From an uncultured Monoglobus sp. (lineage in GTDB: Bacteria; Bacillota; Clostridia; Monoglobales; Monoglobaceae): a stretch of DNA of 64,000 bases. Positions 24,801-32,155 of this stretch are shown piece after piece. The translations under genes and the position numbers were made by a program. The number at the start of each line of letters is the position of its first letter. Within the stretch, counting starts at the first letter, position 1. Where the stretch lies: contig CANRGH010000001.1 of assembly GCA_947630135.1 (NCBI GenBank), positions 1 through 64,000 of the forward strand, written 5' to 3'. Below the pieces are notes generated by a model that searched no databases, was not told the origin of the DNA, and saw nothing but the letters and a program-made list of their open reading frames with translations.

Positions 24801-27754
24801 AGCTCAACCTTTTCAAAGCCCTTGAGCTGCTTCGCGGGAGTTGTTCCCTTGCCCGCGTTCGGATGGGAGACATAGAGCTGAACAGCCTCTTTGCCCGCGA
24901 CGGAACCGTTGTTTTTAACATCTATCGTAAATGTTATTTTGCCGTTCGCGTCAACGCTCGATTTATCCTCGGTCATATTTGAATACTCAAAGCTTGTGTA
25001 GCTCAAGCCGTAGCCGAACGGATAGACCGGCGTTCCGCCGTAATACTGATATGTGTGGCCCGGGTTAGAGCCGTCGGCCTGAATATCATAATCGGTGTAG
25101 CCGCCGCTGATGTCGCCTATCTTCTTGTTTCCGCCGTAGAGCTCCATTTTCTTCACGTCGTCGTTTTTATACCATGTGGTCGTCAGCTTTCCGGAGGGAT
25201 TGACCTGACCGGTCAGAACCTTTCCAAGCGCGGTGCCCTGCGTCTGACCGTTGTAAGCCGTCCACAGAATGGCCTTGCACTTATCCTTAAACGGCTCAAC
25301 ATTGATCTGTCCGACCGTTGACATAACAACGACCGTCTTGTCGGGATAGGCGTCGCAAATTGATTGAACATGCGCCTGCGACGCGGGCAGGTCAATATTC
25401 GCGCGGTCGTGGCTCTCGGAGGAGTCGCCTGTGTTTGTGCCGGCGTACGCGATGATGACGTCCGCGGCGTCGAACTCGGCCTTATATCTTTCGGCTGTTA
25501 TCTCGGGAGTGTTCGCCTCAAAGGTCAGCTCCATGAGCTCGGTGCCGCTGTAGCCGCCGTCGGCTCCGGTATACTCGCCCGAGCACTCGGCGTATGTGTC
25601 AAGGCTTGCCGTATCCTGCGACTTGATATACGCGCCCTCGGGGCCGCCTTCTCCGTAGTGTACCGCGACCGTTCCGCCCGGCGCGCTGCCGGTCGAGATC
25701 TCCATTGTTATCGTCGCGGCTTTTCCGAAATTGATCTGAGGGATCTGAACCTTGGAAACGCGGGTAATTCCCGTGATCACTCCGTTTGTCACCGAGCCGC
25801 CTCCGATAACCTCCGCCTTTGAAAGATCAACCGAAGTCTTTCCGCCCTTTTCGTCAACCAGCGTTATGCTCTTGATATTCATCAGCGCGGTGGTGTTTTC
25901 CACAACGCCGACCTGCTGCACCGTCGATCCGGGGTACTGCGCCGCGACCTCCGCGGTGATACCCTCTATCGGAGTAACGTTCTTTGTCGGGGTTCCGGAA
26001 TAGTCGCCCAGCGTTACCTCGGCCGCTCTCGGGCCGGCCACAACAATTTTCTTGTCGTTTGCGTCAAGCGGCAGAATACTGTCGTCGTTCTTCAAAAGCA
26101 CCCACGACTCCTCGGCAGCAGCCTCGGCCTTTGCCACGTTCGCGTCAGACTCAAGGTCCGCGGCGTTTGTGTTCCTGTATGAAACGTCGCTGTCGAACTC
26201 TCCGGTTCTGAACCTCTGAAGGAACAGTTCATATACTGTCCGCTCGATCTCATTCTCGGTAATATATCCGTTTTCAACCGCCGCAATGCCGTAGCTCTGC
26301 GTCCTGTTGTCGCTTGACGGAGCCGATCTGTCGCCTAAGTTACACTCGGTGTTAAGTCCGTTTTTGACAGCCTCGGCTATATATCTTTCCATGTCATATG
26401 TTGAATTTCCGAGCATTCCCTGCTTGAACTGGCTGCTGCCTTCAAGGTTCGCGCCGGCTCCGCAGTCGGTCGTCACATAGCCGTCAAAGCCCCAGTCCTT
26501 TCTCAAAAGCTCGTTTAAGAGATATTTGTTCGCCATCGATGGGATAAAGTTATAAAGAAGCTCGTTGTTTCTGTACACCGTGGTTCCGTTATACGACGCC
26601 ATAACCGACGCGGGCATGACCTGCTCGGTAACGTTCTGGAACACCTTGGCATAGTAATTTCTCATGTTGAACTCGGTCATCACCGAGCTGCCGCCGCCTC
26701 TGTTGTTCTCGTTGTTGTTCGCCGCGTAATGCTTGAGCGTCGCGATAACCTTTAAATATTTATCGTCGTCGCCCTGCATGCCGTCAACAAATTGAGCCGC
26801 AAGCTGTCCGGTGAGATACGGGTCCTCGCCCATGCTCTCCTCGTTGCGGCCCCAGCGCGGGTCGCGCGCCATGTTGATAGTCGGGCTCCAGTATGACAGA
26901 TCGGTTCTTGAGTTTTTTATCCTCGCCTCGGTCGAGGTAACGTCGCCCATATCAAACGCCAAAGCTCTGTTCCATGTGTTCGAAAGAGACAACGGCGAGG
27001 GGAAGGATGTGGCCTTGCCCTGACGCGCGACACCGTGGAGACCCTCGCGCCAGTAGTTGTATGACGCAACGCCCAGTCTGTCGATCGCGGGCGCCATCAT
27101 TCCCATTTGATAAACCTTTTCCTCAAGCGTCATTCGCGACACCAGATCGGCCGCCCTTTCCTCAAACGAAAGGCTTTCGTCCTGATACGGGAGCAGCACG
27201 GGCTTGGCGGTGCTGTTGTAAAATCTGAAAGTGTGAAAGTTTCCTGCATACTCACTCTTCACCTTATTGGTAACATTAAACTCAACGGTGACCGGGCCGG
27301 AAGCCTCGGTTGTTGTCAGATCGGCGGTAAAAAGCTGAAAATTCGCCCAATCGCCGGTCGTGACGCCTTCCAAAGCCGCCACGGGAACTCCTCCGACCTT
27401 GAACGTGACCGTCGTGGTGTTCGTGTTTCCGACGTAGAACTCGACCTTGTCATATCCCGAGCCTTTAAGGTCGATCTCGGGCAAAGTGACCGTGGCGCCG
27501 TCTCCCAGCCTGTCTGTAACGGGTGTGCCGTTCGGCACGCCGCTAACGCCGCTCATCTTGACCGAGCCGCCGCCGCTGATCGAGTTCGCGCCGAGCGCGA
27601 GCGTTACCGAACCGTCCGCGTTCTTTGTAGCCGTGCCGTAATCCTCCGCGGCAGCGGCCGCCGTGTCGTCCGTTTTCGCGAAAGCGGGCAGACTCGCGCA
27701 GCCGAAAATCATGATAACGGAGAGCGCGAGCGCGATGATTCTGCTTGTTTTCAT
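21848..27754 (-). CDS. Giant secreted GH3 hydrolase with CBM, Ig-like and C-terminal rhodanese domains
   Basis: 1968 aa with a signal peptide (1-26). In order: a carbohydrate-binding-like domain (~40-185); a GH3 barrel (~195-480) with RWGRNEESMGEDPYL, KHYAANNNENNR and nucleophile Asp ~429 in TTDCGAG, most like beta-xylosidase/beta-glucosidase; a GH3 C-terminal domain with an inserted CBM6-like segment (~560-900); a fibronectin III-like domain (~960-1050); a bacterial Ig-like domain; a FIVAR-like helical segment (~1150); a second CBM6-like domain (~1330-1450); and a module with IKLFIWDSPQSM (~1530). The end is a rhodanese domain with DVRTAEEF (~1898) and active-site Cys ~1937 in CCASGSR. No sortase or SLH anchor is visible. 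GGAGG precedes the ATG. The rhodanese on an exported hydrolase is very unusual. Confidence 0.9.
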   Translation of the reverse strand: MKTSRIIALALSVIMIFGCASLPAFAKTDDTAAAAAEDYGTATKNADGSVTLALGANSISGGGSVKMSGVSGVPNGTPVTDRLGDGATVTLPEIDLKGSGYDKVEFYVGNTNTTTVTFKVGGVPVAALEGVTTGDWANFQLFTADLTTTEASGPVTVEFNVTNKVKSEYAGNFHTFRFYNSTAKPVLLPYQDESLSFEERAADLVSRMTLEEKVYQMGMMAPAIDRLGVASYNYWREGLHGVARQGKATSFPSPLSLSNTWNRALAFDMGDVTSTEARIKNSRTDLSYWSPTINMARDPRWGRNEESMGEDPYLTGQLAAQFVDGMQGDDDKYLKVIATLKHYAANNNENNRGGGSSVMTEFNMRNYYAKVFQNVTEQVMPASVMASYNGTTVYRNNELLYNFIPSMANKYLLNELLRKDWGFDGYVTTDCGAGANLEGSSQFKQGMLGNSTYDMERYIAEAVKNGLNTECNLGDRSAPSSDNRTQSYGIAAVENGYITENEIERTVYELFLQRFRTGEFDSDVSYRNTNAADLESDANVAKAEAAAEESWVLLKNDDSILPLDANDKKIVVAGPRAAEVTLGDYSGTPTKNVTPIEGITAEVAAQYPGSTVQQVGVVENTTALMNIKSITLVDEKGGKTSVDLSKAEVIGGGSVTNGVITGITRVSKVQIPQINFGKAATITMEISTGSAPGGTVAVHYGEGGPEGAYIKSQDTASLDTYAECSGEYTGADGGYSGTELMELTFEANTPEITAERYKAEFDAADVIIAYAGTNTGDSSESHDRANIDLPASQAHVQSICDAYPDKTVVVMSTVGQINVEPFKDKCKAILWTAYNGQTQGTALGKVLTGQVNPSGKLTTTWYKNDDVKKMELYGGNKKIGDISGGYTDYDIQADGSNPGHTYQYYGGTPVYPFGYGLSYTSFEYSNMTEDKSSVDANGKITFTIDVKNNGSVAGKEAVQLYVSHPNAGKGTTPAKQLKGFEKVELRPGETKTVSIELNIRDMYLFDEAAQKDIVPEGTYTAYMASSSADTKNSAKFEVTGTLASTLKTVRANPDGVTVLGRVDENGNGHEAVNSVNSNISIVMSDETVVDPREAEITYESADSGIAAVDAGGTVTSGTKTGVTTVTTTVTYGGETKTASFPIVNELQIKASEADKTAAIAQLTEVRDSLPKTAYKAESWAEIEKIYADGVKAINDAVTKDDIENIIPGVISGMKNITMDNLSETYTIESVNPQFIVDGVIDYRDGGIPMYENGTGTVNEANPYTGELVAKDASGNKVDASKLTWQIKKVDPSSRRVADIDNETGALTVYGNGIVQITAADIAAGTCGRLIVDVETQIEAETADDGGKANLKDAQNGASGGFDAGSTANEWMLYKSVNLEYIDSFIARVAGRNAGMIYVSLDKNSKAENLIASVQADATGGWAAWTEVSLKLNPSVIDAAKASGKIDKDGRGDIYIQTNGVNLDYFRINHYVPNDDKPYIIEKVLNKTDGNLKVSVTYRGSAAPAEASLIAAAYDNEGALDVIDTDTVINGGGEYNVALGAPDGSRIKLFIWDSPQSMIPLAEPIEHTYSTPVESEIEVITLNKAYTSFDYSQLTSNTNTNKDTVALGTTVNGVSGFGSWTVVDSSSKYTYKDINETEYSYEFTKAWRAGGGSTTNRNFYFTPKKVPCKVSAVFQGSEAARSMKIWQSDDVNTEMPGGTGTAAASLEITEKLPVYVYGGSSNKDLYAIIVEYYGTAKSADTADQPDDEPEDFDRPVQYAVWNGKDVTLTKNDRTGESKVWVELPEGMRLQLRTDTFYASDVPYSYGDRYNINAIAEYNGRLYAACDGGLVIMFTDCAKCYQLKKASDIDLKTMTIEDGVMIAGDGASEVRIPMNDLGADTIEPDEADVLIAGGAVAIDVRTAEEFAADHAENSVNIPIDNLENGLASYEKGETLIFCCASGSRAAKAVETAKVLGYENVYNIGSYERLK

Positions 27755-27876
27755 AAAAATTCCTCCTTAAAAATAAGTTTTTCAAAATTTATACCTTAAT
27801 TTTAACACCTTTTAATAAAAAAATATAGCCATATAAATAATAAAAATAGACAAAAATTGCTGTATTTTGGAGCCGC

Positions 27877-27905
27877 TTGACAACAGCGGAAAATTCATGT
27901 AAAAT
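27877..27905 (+). promoter_or_regulatory. Sigma-A promoter of the cyclophilin gene
   Basis: TTGACA (27877-27882), a 17-nt spacer and TAAAAT (27900-27905), 40 nt before the ATG. CGGAGG is the ribosome binding site. Confidence 0.82.
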
Positions 27906-27944
27906 TAAAATCGTATAAAATTTATTATTGACGGAGGTAAATTT

Positions 27945-28598
27945 ATGAAATTCGGCAAGACATTCAAATTATTCTGCGTTCTGGCGGCGCTCGCCCTCGC
28001 GGTCGGCATGCTCGCGGGCTGCGGCTCGGGCGGCTCGAAAACATCAAGCTCAAGCTCGGACAGCAAGGGTGAAAGCGGAACATTCGCGTTTGACGGCGAG
28101 GTTCCCGATGACGGCCCGACGGTCAAGTTCACGATGAGCGACGGCGGAACGTTCACGATCGTGTGCGCTCCCGAGTACGCGCCCAAAACGGTTGAAAACT
28201 TCTTAAATCTGGTCAAGAGCGGCTTCTATGACGGCCTGACATTCCACCGCGTACTCGACGGCTTTGTGGCCCAGGGCGGCGACCCGAACGGCGACGGCAC
28301 GGGCGGCAGCGACGAGACGATCCCCGGCGAGTTCGCCTTAAACGGCTTTACCGACAACACGCTGCCCCATCTGCGCGGCAGCGTGGCAATGGCGAGAGCC
28401 ACCGACCCCAACTCGGCCTCGAGCCAGTTCTATATCTGCTATGAGGACCTTCCGAACCTTGACGGCAACTACGCCGTTTTCGGAAAAGTGACCGAGGGCA
28501 TGGACGTTGTTGACACGTTCCTGAACGTTCCCCGCGACACGCAGGGAATGCCCGAGACCCCGATAGTGATCGAAAAAGCCGAAGTGATCTCGGAATAG
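27945..28598 (+). CDS. Lipoprotein peptidyl-prolyl cis-trans isomerase (cyclophilin)
   Basis: 217 aa. A lipoprotein signal peptide ends in LAGC, with lipidated Cys26, followed by a Ser-rich linker (~30-45). A cyclophilin domain then follows, with the catalytic Arg in FHRVLDGFVAQGGDP, GSVAMAR, SSQFYIC and YAVFGKV. It catalyses proline isomerisation of exported proteins on the outer face of the membrane. It has its own promoter and terminator, so it is monocistronic. All hallmark residues are present. Confidence 0.95.
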   Translation: MKFGKTFKLFCVLAALALAVGMLAGCGSGGSKTSSSSSDSKGESGTFAFDGEVPDDGPTVKFTMSDGGTFTIVCAPEYAPKTVENFLNLVKSGFYDGLTFHRVLDGFVAQGGDPNGDGTGGSDETIPGEFALNGFTDNTLPHLRGSVAMARATDPNSASSQFYICYEDLPNLDGNYAVFGKVTEGMDVVDTFLNVPRDTQGMPETPIVIEKAEVISE

Positions 28599-28603
28599 GA
28601 TAA

Positions 28604-28642
28604 ATTAAGCGGCTCCGCCCAAAATGACGGAGCCGCTTAATT
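28604..28642 (+). terminator. Terminator after the cyclophilin gene
   Basis: AATTAAGCGGCTCCG pairs with CGGAGCCGCTTAATT around a ~9-nt loop, followed by an AT-rich tract. The remaining bases to 28777 show no feature. Confidence 0.75.
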
Positions 28643-28777
28643 ATATAATTACAACTCACCCGCGGCCTTTATCTCAAACCGCTTTTCGTTATTTTATCAC
28701 AGATCAAAAATAATTCAACAGATTTGGAAAAACTGGCCCTTTTTTCGGAAAAATCGGAACGTTTTTAAAACCGCGGC

Positions 28778-30061
28778 CTACTCAACAAACAGCACAAGCT
28801 TGACGACAAACCTTCCGTTTTCGTATTTTTGCGTTATCTCGCCGTTATATTTATCGACGATCCGTTTAATATTCTTCTGTCCTATCCCGTGCGTTCCGCC
28901 ATCCGTTTTTGAGCTTTTCATACTCCCGTTTTCTATCTTCACATACCCCGAGGTATTTCCCGTCACGCAGAGCAAATATCCGGGCCTGTACCTGATATCA
29001 AGGCTTATGCGCTTATGCTCCGCGTTCGCCCTTTCGCATCCCTCTATGGCGTTGTCAAGCAAATTCCCGAGAAGAATTACCATATCGGCCGCGCTTATCC
29101 TCAAATTCTCGGGGATCGCCGTTTTCACGGAAAACTCCGCGCCCAGCCGCTCCGCCGCGGCCTTTTTGCCGCTTATAAGAATATCCGTCGCCGGGTTCCC
29201 CGTGTCGATTATGTCGTCGATCTCCCCGCGGTTCCCGGGCACCAGCTCGCTTATGTACGCGTCCGCGTCATCATATTTCCCTCCGCGGATCAGCGAGCGG
29301 ACGACAAACAGGTGATTTTTTATATCGTGCCTGAGCGACAGAAATTCCTCGTCCTCCGCGCCCGCGCCGGCCGGTCTGTTTTTCTGCGCTCCGACCTGCT
29401 CGCTCAATATCCTGCGCTCGTCCAGAAGAGACGTCAGCTTGTCAAACAGATAAAACACCAATATCGTTGAATATAACAGCGTAATCAGCAGAATGAAAAG
29501 TGAATAAGAGCCCTCCGCGTTTAAGCCGTGCAGATAATTCGTGTAATGCAGTATAAAAATGATATTTACTATCGGAATGGTAAGAAGCGGGATCCAGTAA
29601 TTCAAATACACCTTCGCCTTTGTTTTGCCGAAAAACAGTCCCGCCGTCTTAACAAATATAATCAATACCGTCATGACGATAACAAGACCGGCATTATTGT
29701 AAACGCTTTTGTCATTCATCAATTCATCGATCGAAACGCCAAACGGCATTAAGACCAGAATATAAATAAAATTGGCCATGGCTATAAAAATCATATACAT
29801 CAGCGACATCAGAAACTTTTTGAGCACGCTGTCCTTGTACGCGGCGGAGCACATAAACGTCAGAAGTATCATGATAACAAACGATGCCACATGATTTGAG
29901 ATAAACGAGTTGTACAAAAACGTGAGGACGCTGAACGCCAGCCCGATAACAACGCGCAGGAGCGGCCCGCCTTTCGGCTCGCTCAGCACGGAATCGAAAA
30001 ACATAAATATAATTATTATCTCACATATCACTGTGGCAATGTTAATCACCGTATATATCAT
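28778..30061 (-). CDS. AgrC-like sensor histidine kinase (GHKL)
   Basis: 427 aa. Six or seven membrane helices (~1-215) are followed by a short coiled segment and a dimerisation box with the phosphoacceptor His in SLRHDIKNHL (~245). A HATPase with N-box GNLLDNAIEGC and G-box GIGQKNIK completes it. This is the membrane architecture of peptide-sensing AgrC/ComD kinases. It overlaps the response regulator gene by 20 nt, so the two are translated together. No AgrB protease or AgrD-like peptide gene is adjacent, so the inducer is unknown. Confidence 0.92.
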   Translation of the reverse strand: MIYTVINIATVICEIIIIFMFFDSVLSEPKGGPLLRVVIGLAFSVLTFLYNSFISNHVASFVIMILLTFMCSAAYKDSVLKKFLMSLMYMIFIAMANFIYILVLMPFGVSIDELMNDKSVYNNAGLVIVMTVLIIFVKTAGLFFGKTKAKVYLNYWIPLLTIPIVNIIFILHYTNYLHGLNAEGSYSLFILLITLLYSTILVFYLFDKLTSLLDERRILSEQVGAQKNRPAGAGAEDEEFLSLRHDIKNHLFVVRSLIRGGKYDDADAYISELVPGNRGEIDDIIDTGNPATDILISGKKAAAERLGAEFSVKTAIPENLRISAADMVILLGNLLDNAIEGCERANAEHKRISLDIRYRPGYLLCVTGNTSGYVKIENGSMKSSKTDGGTHGIGQKNIKRIVDKYNGEITQKYENGRFVVKLVLFVE

Positions 30062-30773
30062 ATCTCTCTCCGCTCACATATTCCAGAAAATCCTTTTTAA
30101 ACCTTTGCTTCCTCGACTTGCTGACAGGTATAACGTCACCGTTTTTCATGATCAGATCATTGCCGTTTATGCTCCTGACCTTGTCAAGATTAACGCAATA
30201 CGACTTATGCGGCGACGAAAATCCGTGCGGCCCGATTTTTTCGATCACGCTCTTCATCGCGCCGTATGTCTCAAAATCCCCGTCCTCGGTATGGAATATT
30301 ATTTTTTTCGCGCTGCTTGTCAGGAAGTTAATGCTGCGGTACTCAATCTTTATGTATCCGCTTCCGTTTTTTATGACAAGCTCGGATCTGCCGCTTTTGA
30401 GCCTTTCCGCGACCTCGGCGAGATCGTCGCGCAGCGTCTCATATCCGACCGGCTTTACCCAGAAGTTTACCGGCATCGGCTTAAAGCAGTCATAAACATA
30501 CTTCCTGTGCGACGTCATAAAAAATATATTGACGCTCTCATCCTGCCCGCGGATGCTCATTGCAGTCTCTATCCCCGACAGCCCCTCAAGCTCGATATCA
30601 AGTATCAAGACGTCAAAAGGGTCCCCGCCGCTCTTGTAATGTCCGACAAGCTGCTCTCCGGAATAAAATGTTTCTGTATCAATATCGATCCGCTGTTCCT
30701 CGGAAAATCTGATCAAATGCTCCTCGATCGCCTTGACCCATGCCTTTTCATCGTCGCAAACAGCCACCCGCAT
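30042..30773 (-). CDS. AgrA-like LytTR response regulator
   Basis: 243 aa from the ATG at 30773, chosen for the SD AAGGTGAG and because it opens MRVAVCDDE. The receiver domain has Asp phosphoacceptor in VLILDIELEG and Lys in FWVKPV. The C-terminal LytTR DNA-binding domain (~140-240) contains SSPHKSYCVNLDKV and VPVSKSR-type residues. It acts with the overlapping kinase downstream. No target direct repeats of LytTR type were identified by eye nearby. Confidence 0.93.
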   Translation of the reverse strand: MRVAVCDDEKAWVKAIEEHLIRFSEEQRIDIDTETFYSGEQLVGHYKSGGDPFDVLILDIELEGLSGIETAMSIRGQDESVNIFFMTSHRKYVYDCFKPMPVNFWVKPVGYETLRDDLAEVAERLKSGRSELVIKNGSGYIKIEYRSINFLTSSAKKIIFHTEDGDFETYGAMKSVIEKIGPHGFSSPHKSYCVNLDKVRSINGNDLIMKNGDVIPVSKSRKQRFKKDFLEYVSGERYDIYGD

Positions 30774-30820
30774 ATATCTCACCTTCCAAGCGAATTGTTT
30801 CAAACGCTGTAATACACACA

Positions 30821-30849
30821 ATTATAATTGCCTTATGAAAAATTGTCAA
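30821..30849 (-). promoter_or_regulatory. Sigma-A promoter of the two-component operon
   Basis: On the minus strand TTGACA (30844-30849), a 17-nt spacer and TATAAT (30821-30826), a full consensus, 48 nt before the response regulator ATG. Confidence 0.88.
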
Positions 30850-30864
30850 TATATAAAATAAAAT

Positions 30865-30900
30865 ATCACCCGCCTTTTAAATCGGCGGGTGATGTTTTTT
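30865..30900. terminator. Terminator of the capsid cassette
   Basis: ATCACCCGCC and GGCGGGTGAT form a 10-bp stem with a 9-nt loop. On the minus strand it is followed by ATTTTATTTTAT and on the plus strand by six T. It directly follows the last virion-type gene (stop at 30902). Confidence 0.82.
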
Positions 30901-30901
30901 G

Positions 30902-32155
30902 TTACAATCCCGGCATGTTCTGAAGAATAAGCCGGTTTATCCGTTCCTGCGTCAGACGGTTGTTCAGTCTGTCGCCCTCAAGCTGCGCGCGCAGCAGACT
31001 CTCGTAATAGCTCGCGTAAATGCTCTGCATCAGGTTCTCGACCGCCGAGTTCTCTATGTCAAGCTCGTTCGACCGCGACTTCTGTCCGTTAAGCACGTCC
31101 GTCCAGTTGTAGTCCTGACTGTTCTGCCTCTCGGTCCAGTTGTAGTCCTGACTGTTCAGCCTTTCCGTCCAGTCGTATTCCTGATTTTTCAGCAGTTCGT
31201 CCCAGGCCCGCTCATAGGCCCTCTCGTCCCTCGCGGCGTTGCTCGAGAGCGACGAGTTCGCGTAGCTTATCGCCTTGTTGTTCGCCGAGTACGTGTTGCC
31301 GTAGGCCTTGTCGTAAAGATCGATCATGCTGCCGAGCATCTCGGTGTCGCGGTCTATGTCGCTCGAATATCTCTCGTAAGCGTCCGCGGCGAGCTGCGGT
31401 ATCATCGAGGAAAGCTGACTCATATAATACTGCTGTGTGAGCGCCGCCGCGGTGACGGCCGACGAGTTCGCGTAGCCTCCTGTCAGGCCCGCGTAATCCG
31501 CCATCGTGTCGCGCGCGGCGCGGTCGGCGTTCAAAAGATACTGCTCCCGATACGCCTGATAGACCGGATCGCTCCCGGGGTCGTATGAAAACTCGTCCCG
31601 GTTCATGATCGAGCGGCTGAGACTTTCGATTTGCGGCAAATACTCGTTGTTATACTCCTCCAAAATCTCGTTGGGCGACCGAACGCCCAGCGAGCGGGCG
31701 TATTCCTCGGCCGCCGCCTCAACGTCGTTTCTGAACGCCCACGCCTTGCCGTCGTCGTCGATATAAAGCGTGTCTATCGGCCTTCCTCCCACTGTGACAA
31801 CGCCGTTTGAGTAGCCCAGCGCGTCGGCCGAAAGGCCGTATCTGCCGGCGTAATTGCCGTACGCGTCCGAGACCCTGACCACCGGGTTGTTTGTGTTTGA
31901 GTAAAAATTCGCCACGCTCCTCTGAATATCTGCGGGCATAGAGTACGAAATTCCCGCCTGCTCGTTGATATACTGCGGCTTCATAAGCTCGCGGCCGCCC
32001 AGAGTGACAGTCTTGTTCGCCTCGTTGTAGCCGATAAGGCTGTTGTCGATGCCCATGTTCCTCAGAGTGGCGCGAACGCCCACCATGCCGTCGGGACGGC
32101 GCGGAACGTCAACCTGCACGCGGCTGTTTTTTGTTTTATCTGATATGTTTGACAT
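30902..32155 (-). CDS. Virion-type protein of unknown function (417 aa, last gene of capsid cassette)
   Basis: The N-terminus (~15-130) contains short beta-rich repeats of the kind found in stalk-domain proteins (GYNEANKTVTLGGRELM, GYSNGVVTVGGRPI). The C-terminal two thirds are helical and rich in Gln/Asn/Arg, with a perfect-register repeat near 322-353 (WTERLNSQDYN, WTERQNSQDYN, WTDVLNGQ). This composition suits an internal or ejection protein, or a tail-fibre-like virion protein. I cannot name the family. GGGAGG precedes the ATG, and the gene overlaps the nozzle-like gene by 20 nt, so it belongs to the cassette. Confidence 0.65.
   Translation of the reverse strand: MSNISDKTKNSRVQVDVPRRPDGMVGVRATLRNMGIDNSLIGYNEANKTVTLGGRELMKPQYINEQAGISYSMPADIQRSVANFYSNTNNPVVRVSDAYGNYAGRYGLSADALGYSNGVVTVGGRPIDTLYIDDDGKAWAFRNDVEAAAEEYARSLGVRSPNEILEEYNNEYLPQIESLSRSIMNRDEFSYDPGSDPVYQAYREQYLLNADRAARDTMADYAGLTGGYANSSAVTAAALTQQYYMSQLSSMIPQLAADAYERYSSDIDRDTEMLGSMIDLYDKAYGNTYSANNKAISYANSSLSSNAARDERAYERAWDELLKNQEYDWTERLNSQDYNWTERQNSQDYNWTDVLNGQKSRSNELDIENSAVENLMQSIYASYYESLLRAQLEGDRLNNRLTQERINRLILQNMPGL

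Noticed and set aside
28778-30773. Complete agr quorum-sensing locus
   Set aside because: No AgrB-like membrane protease or short precursor peptide was found on either strand near the kinase/regulator pair.
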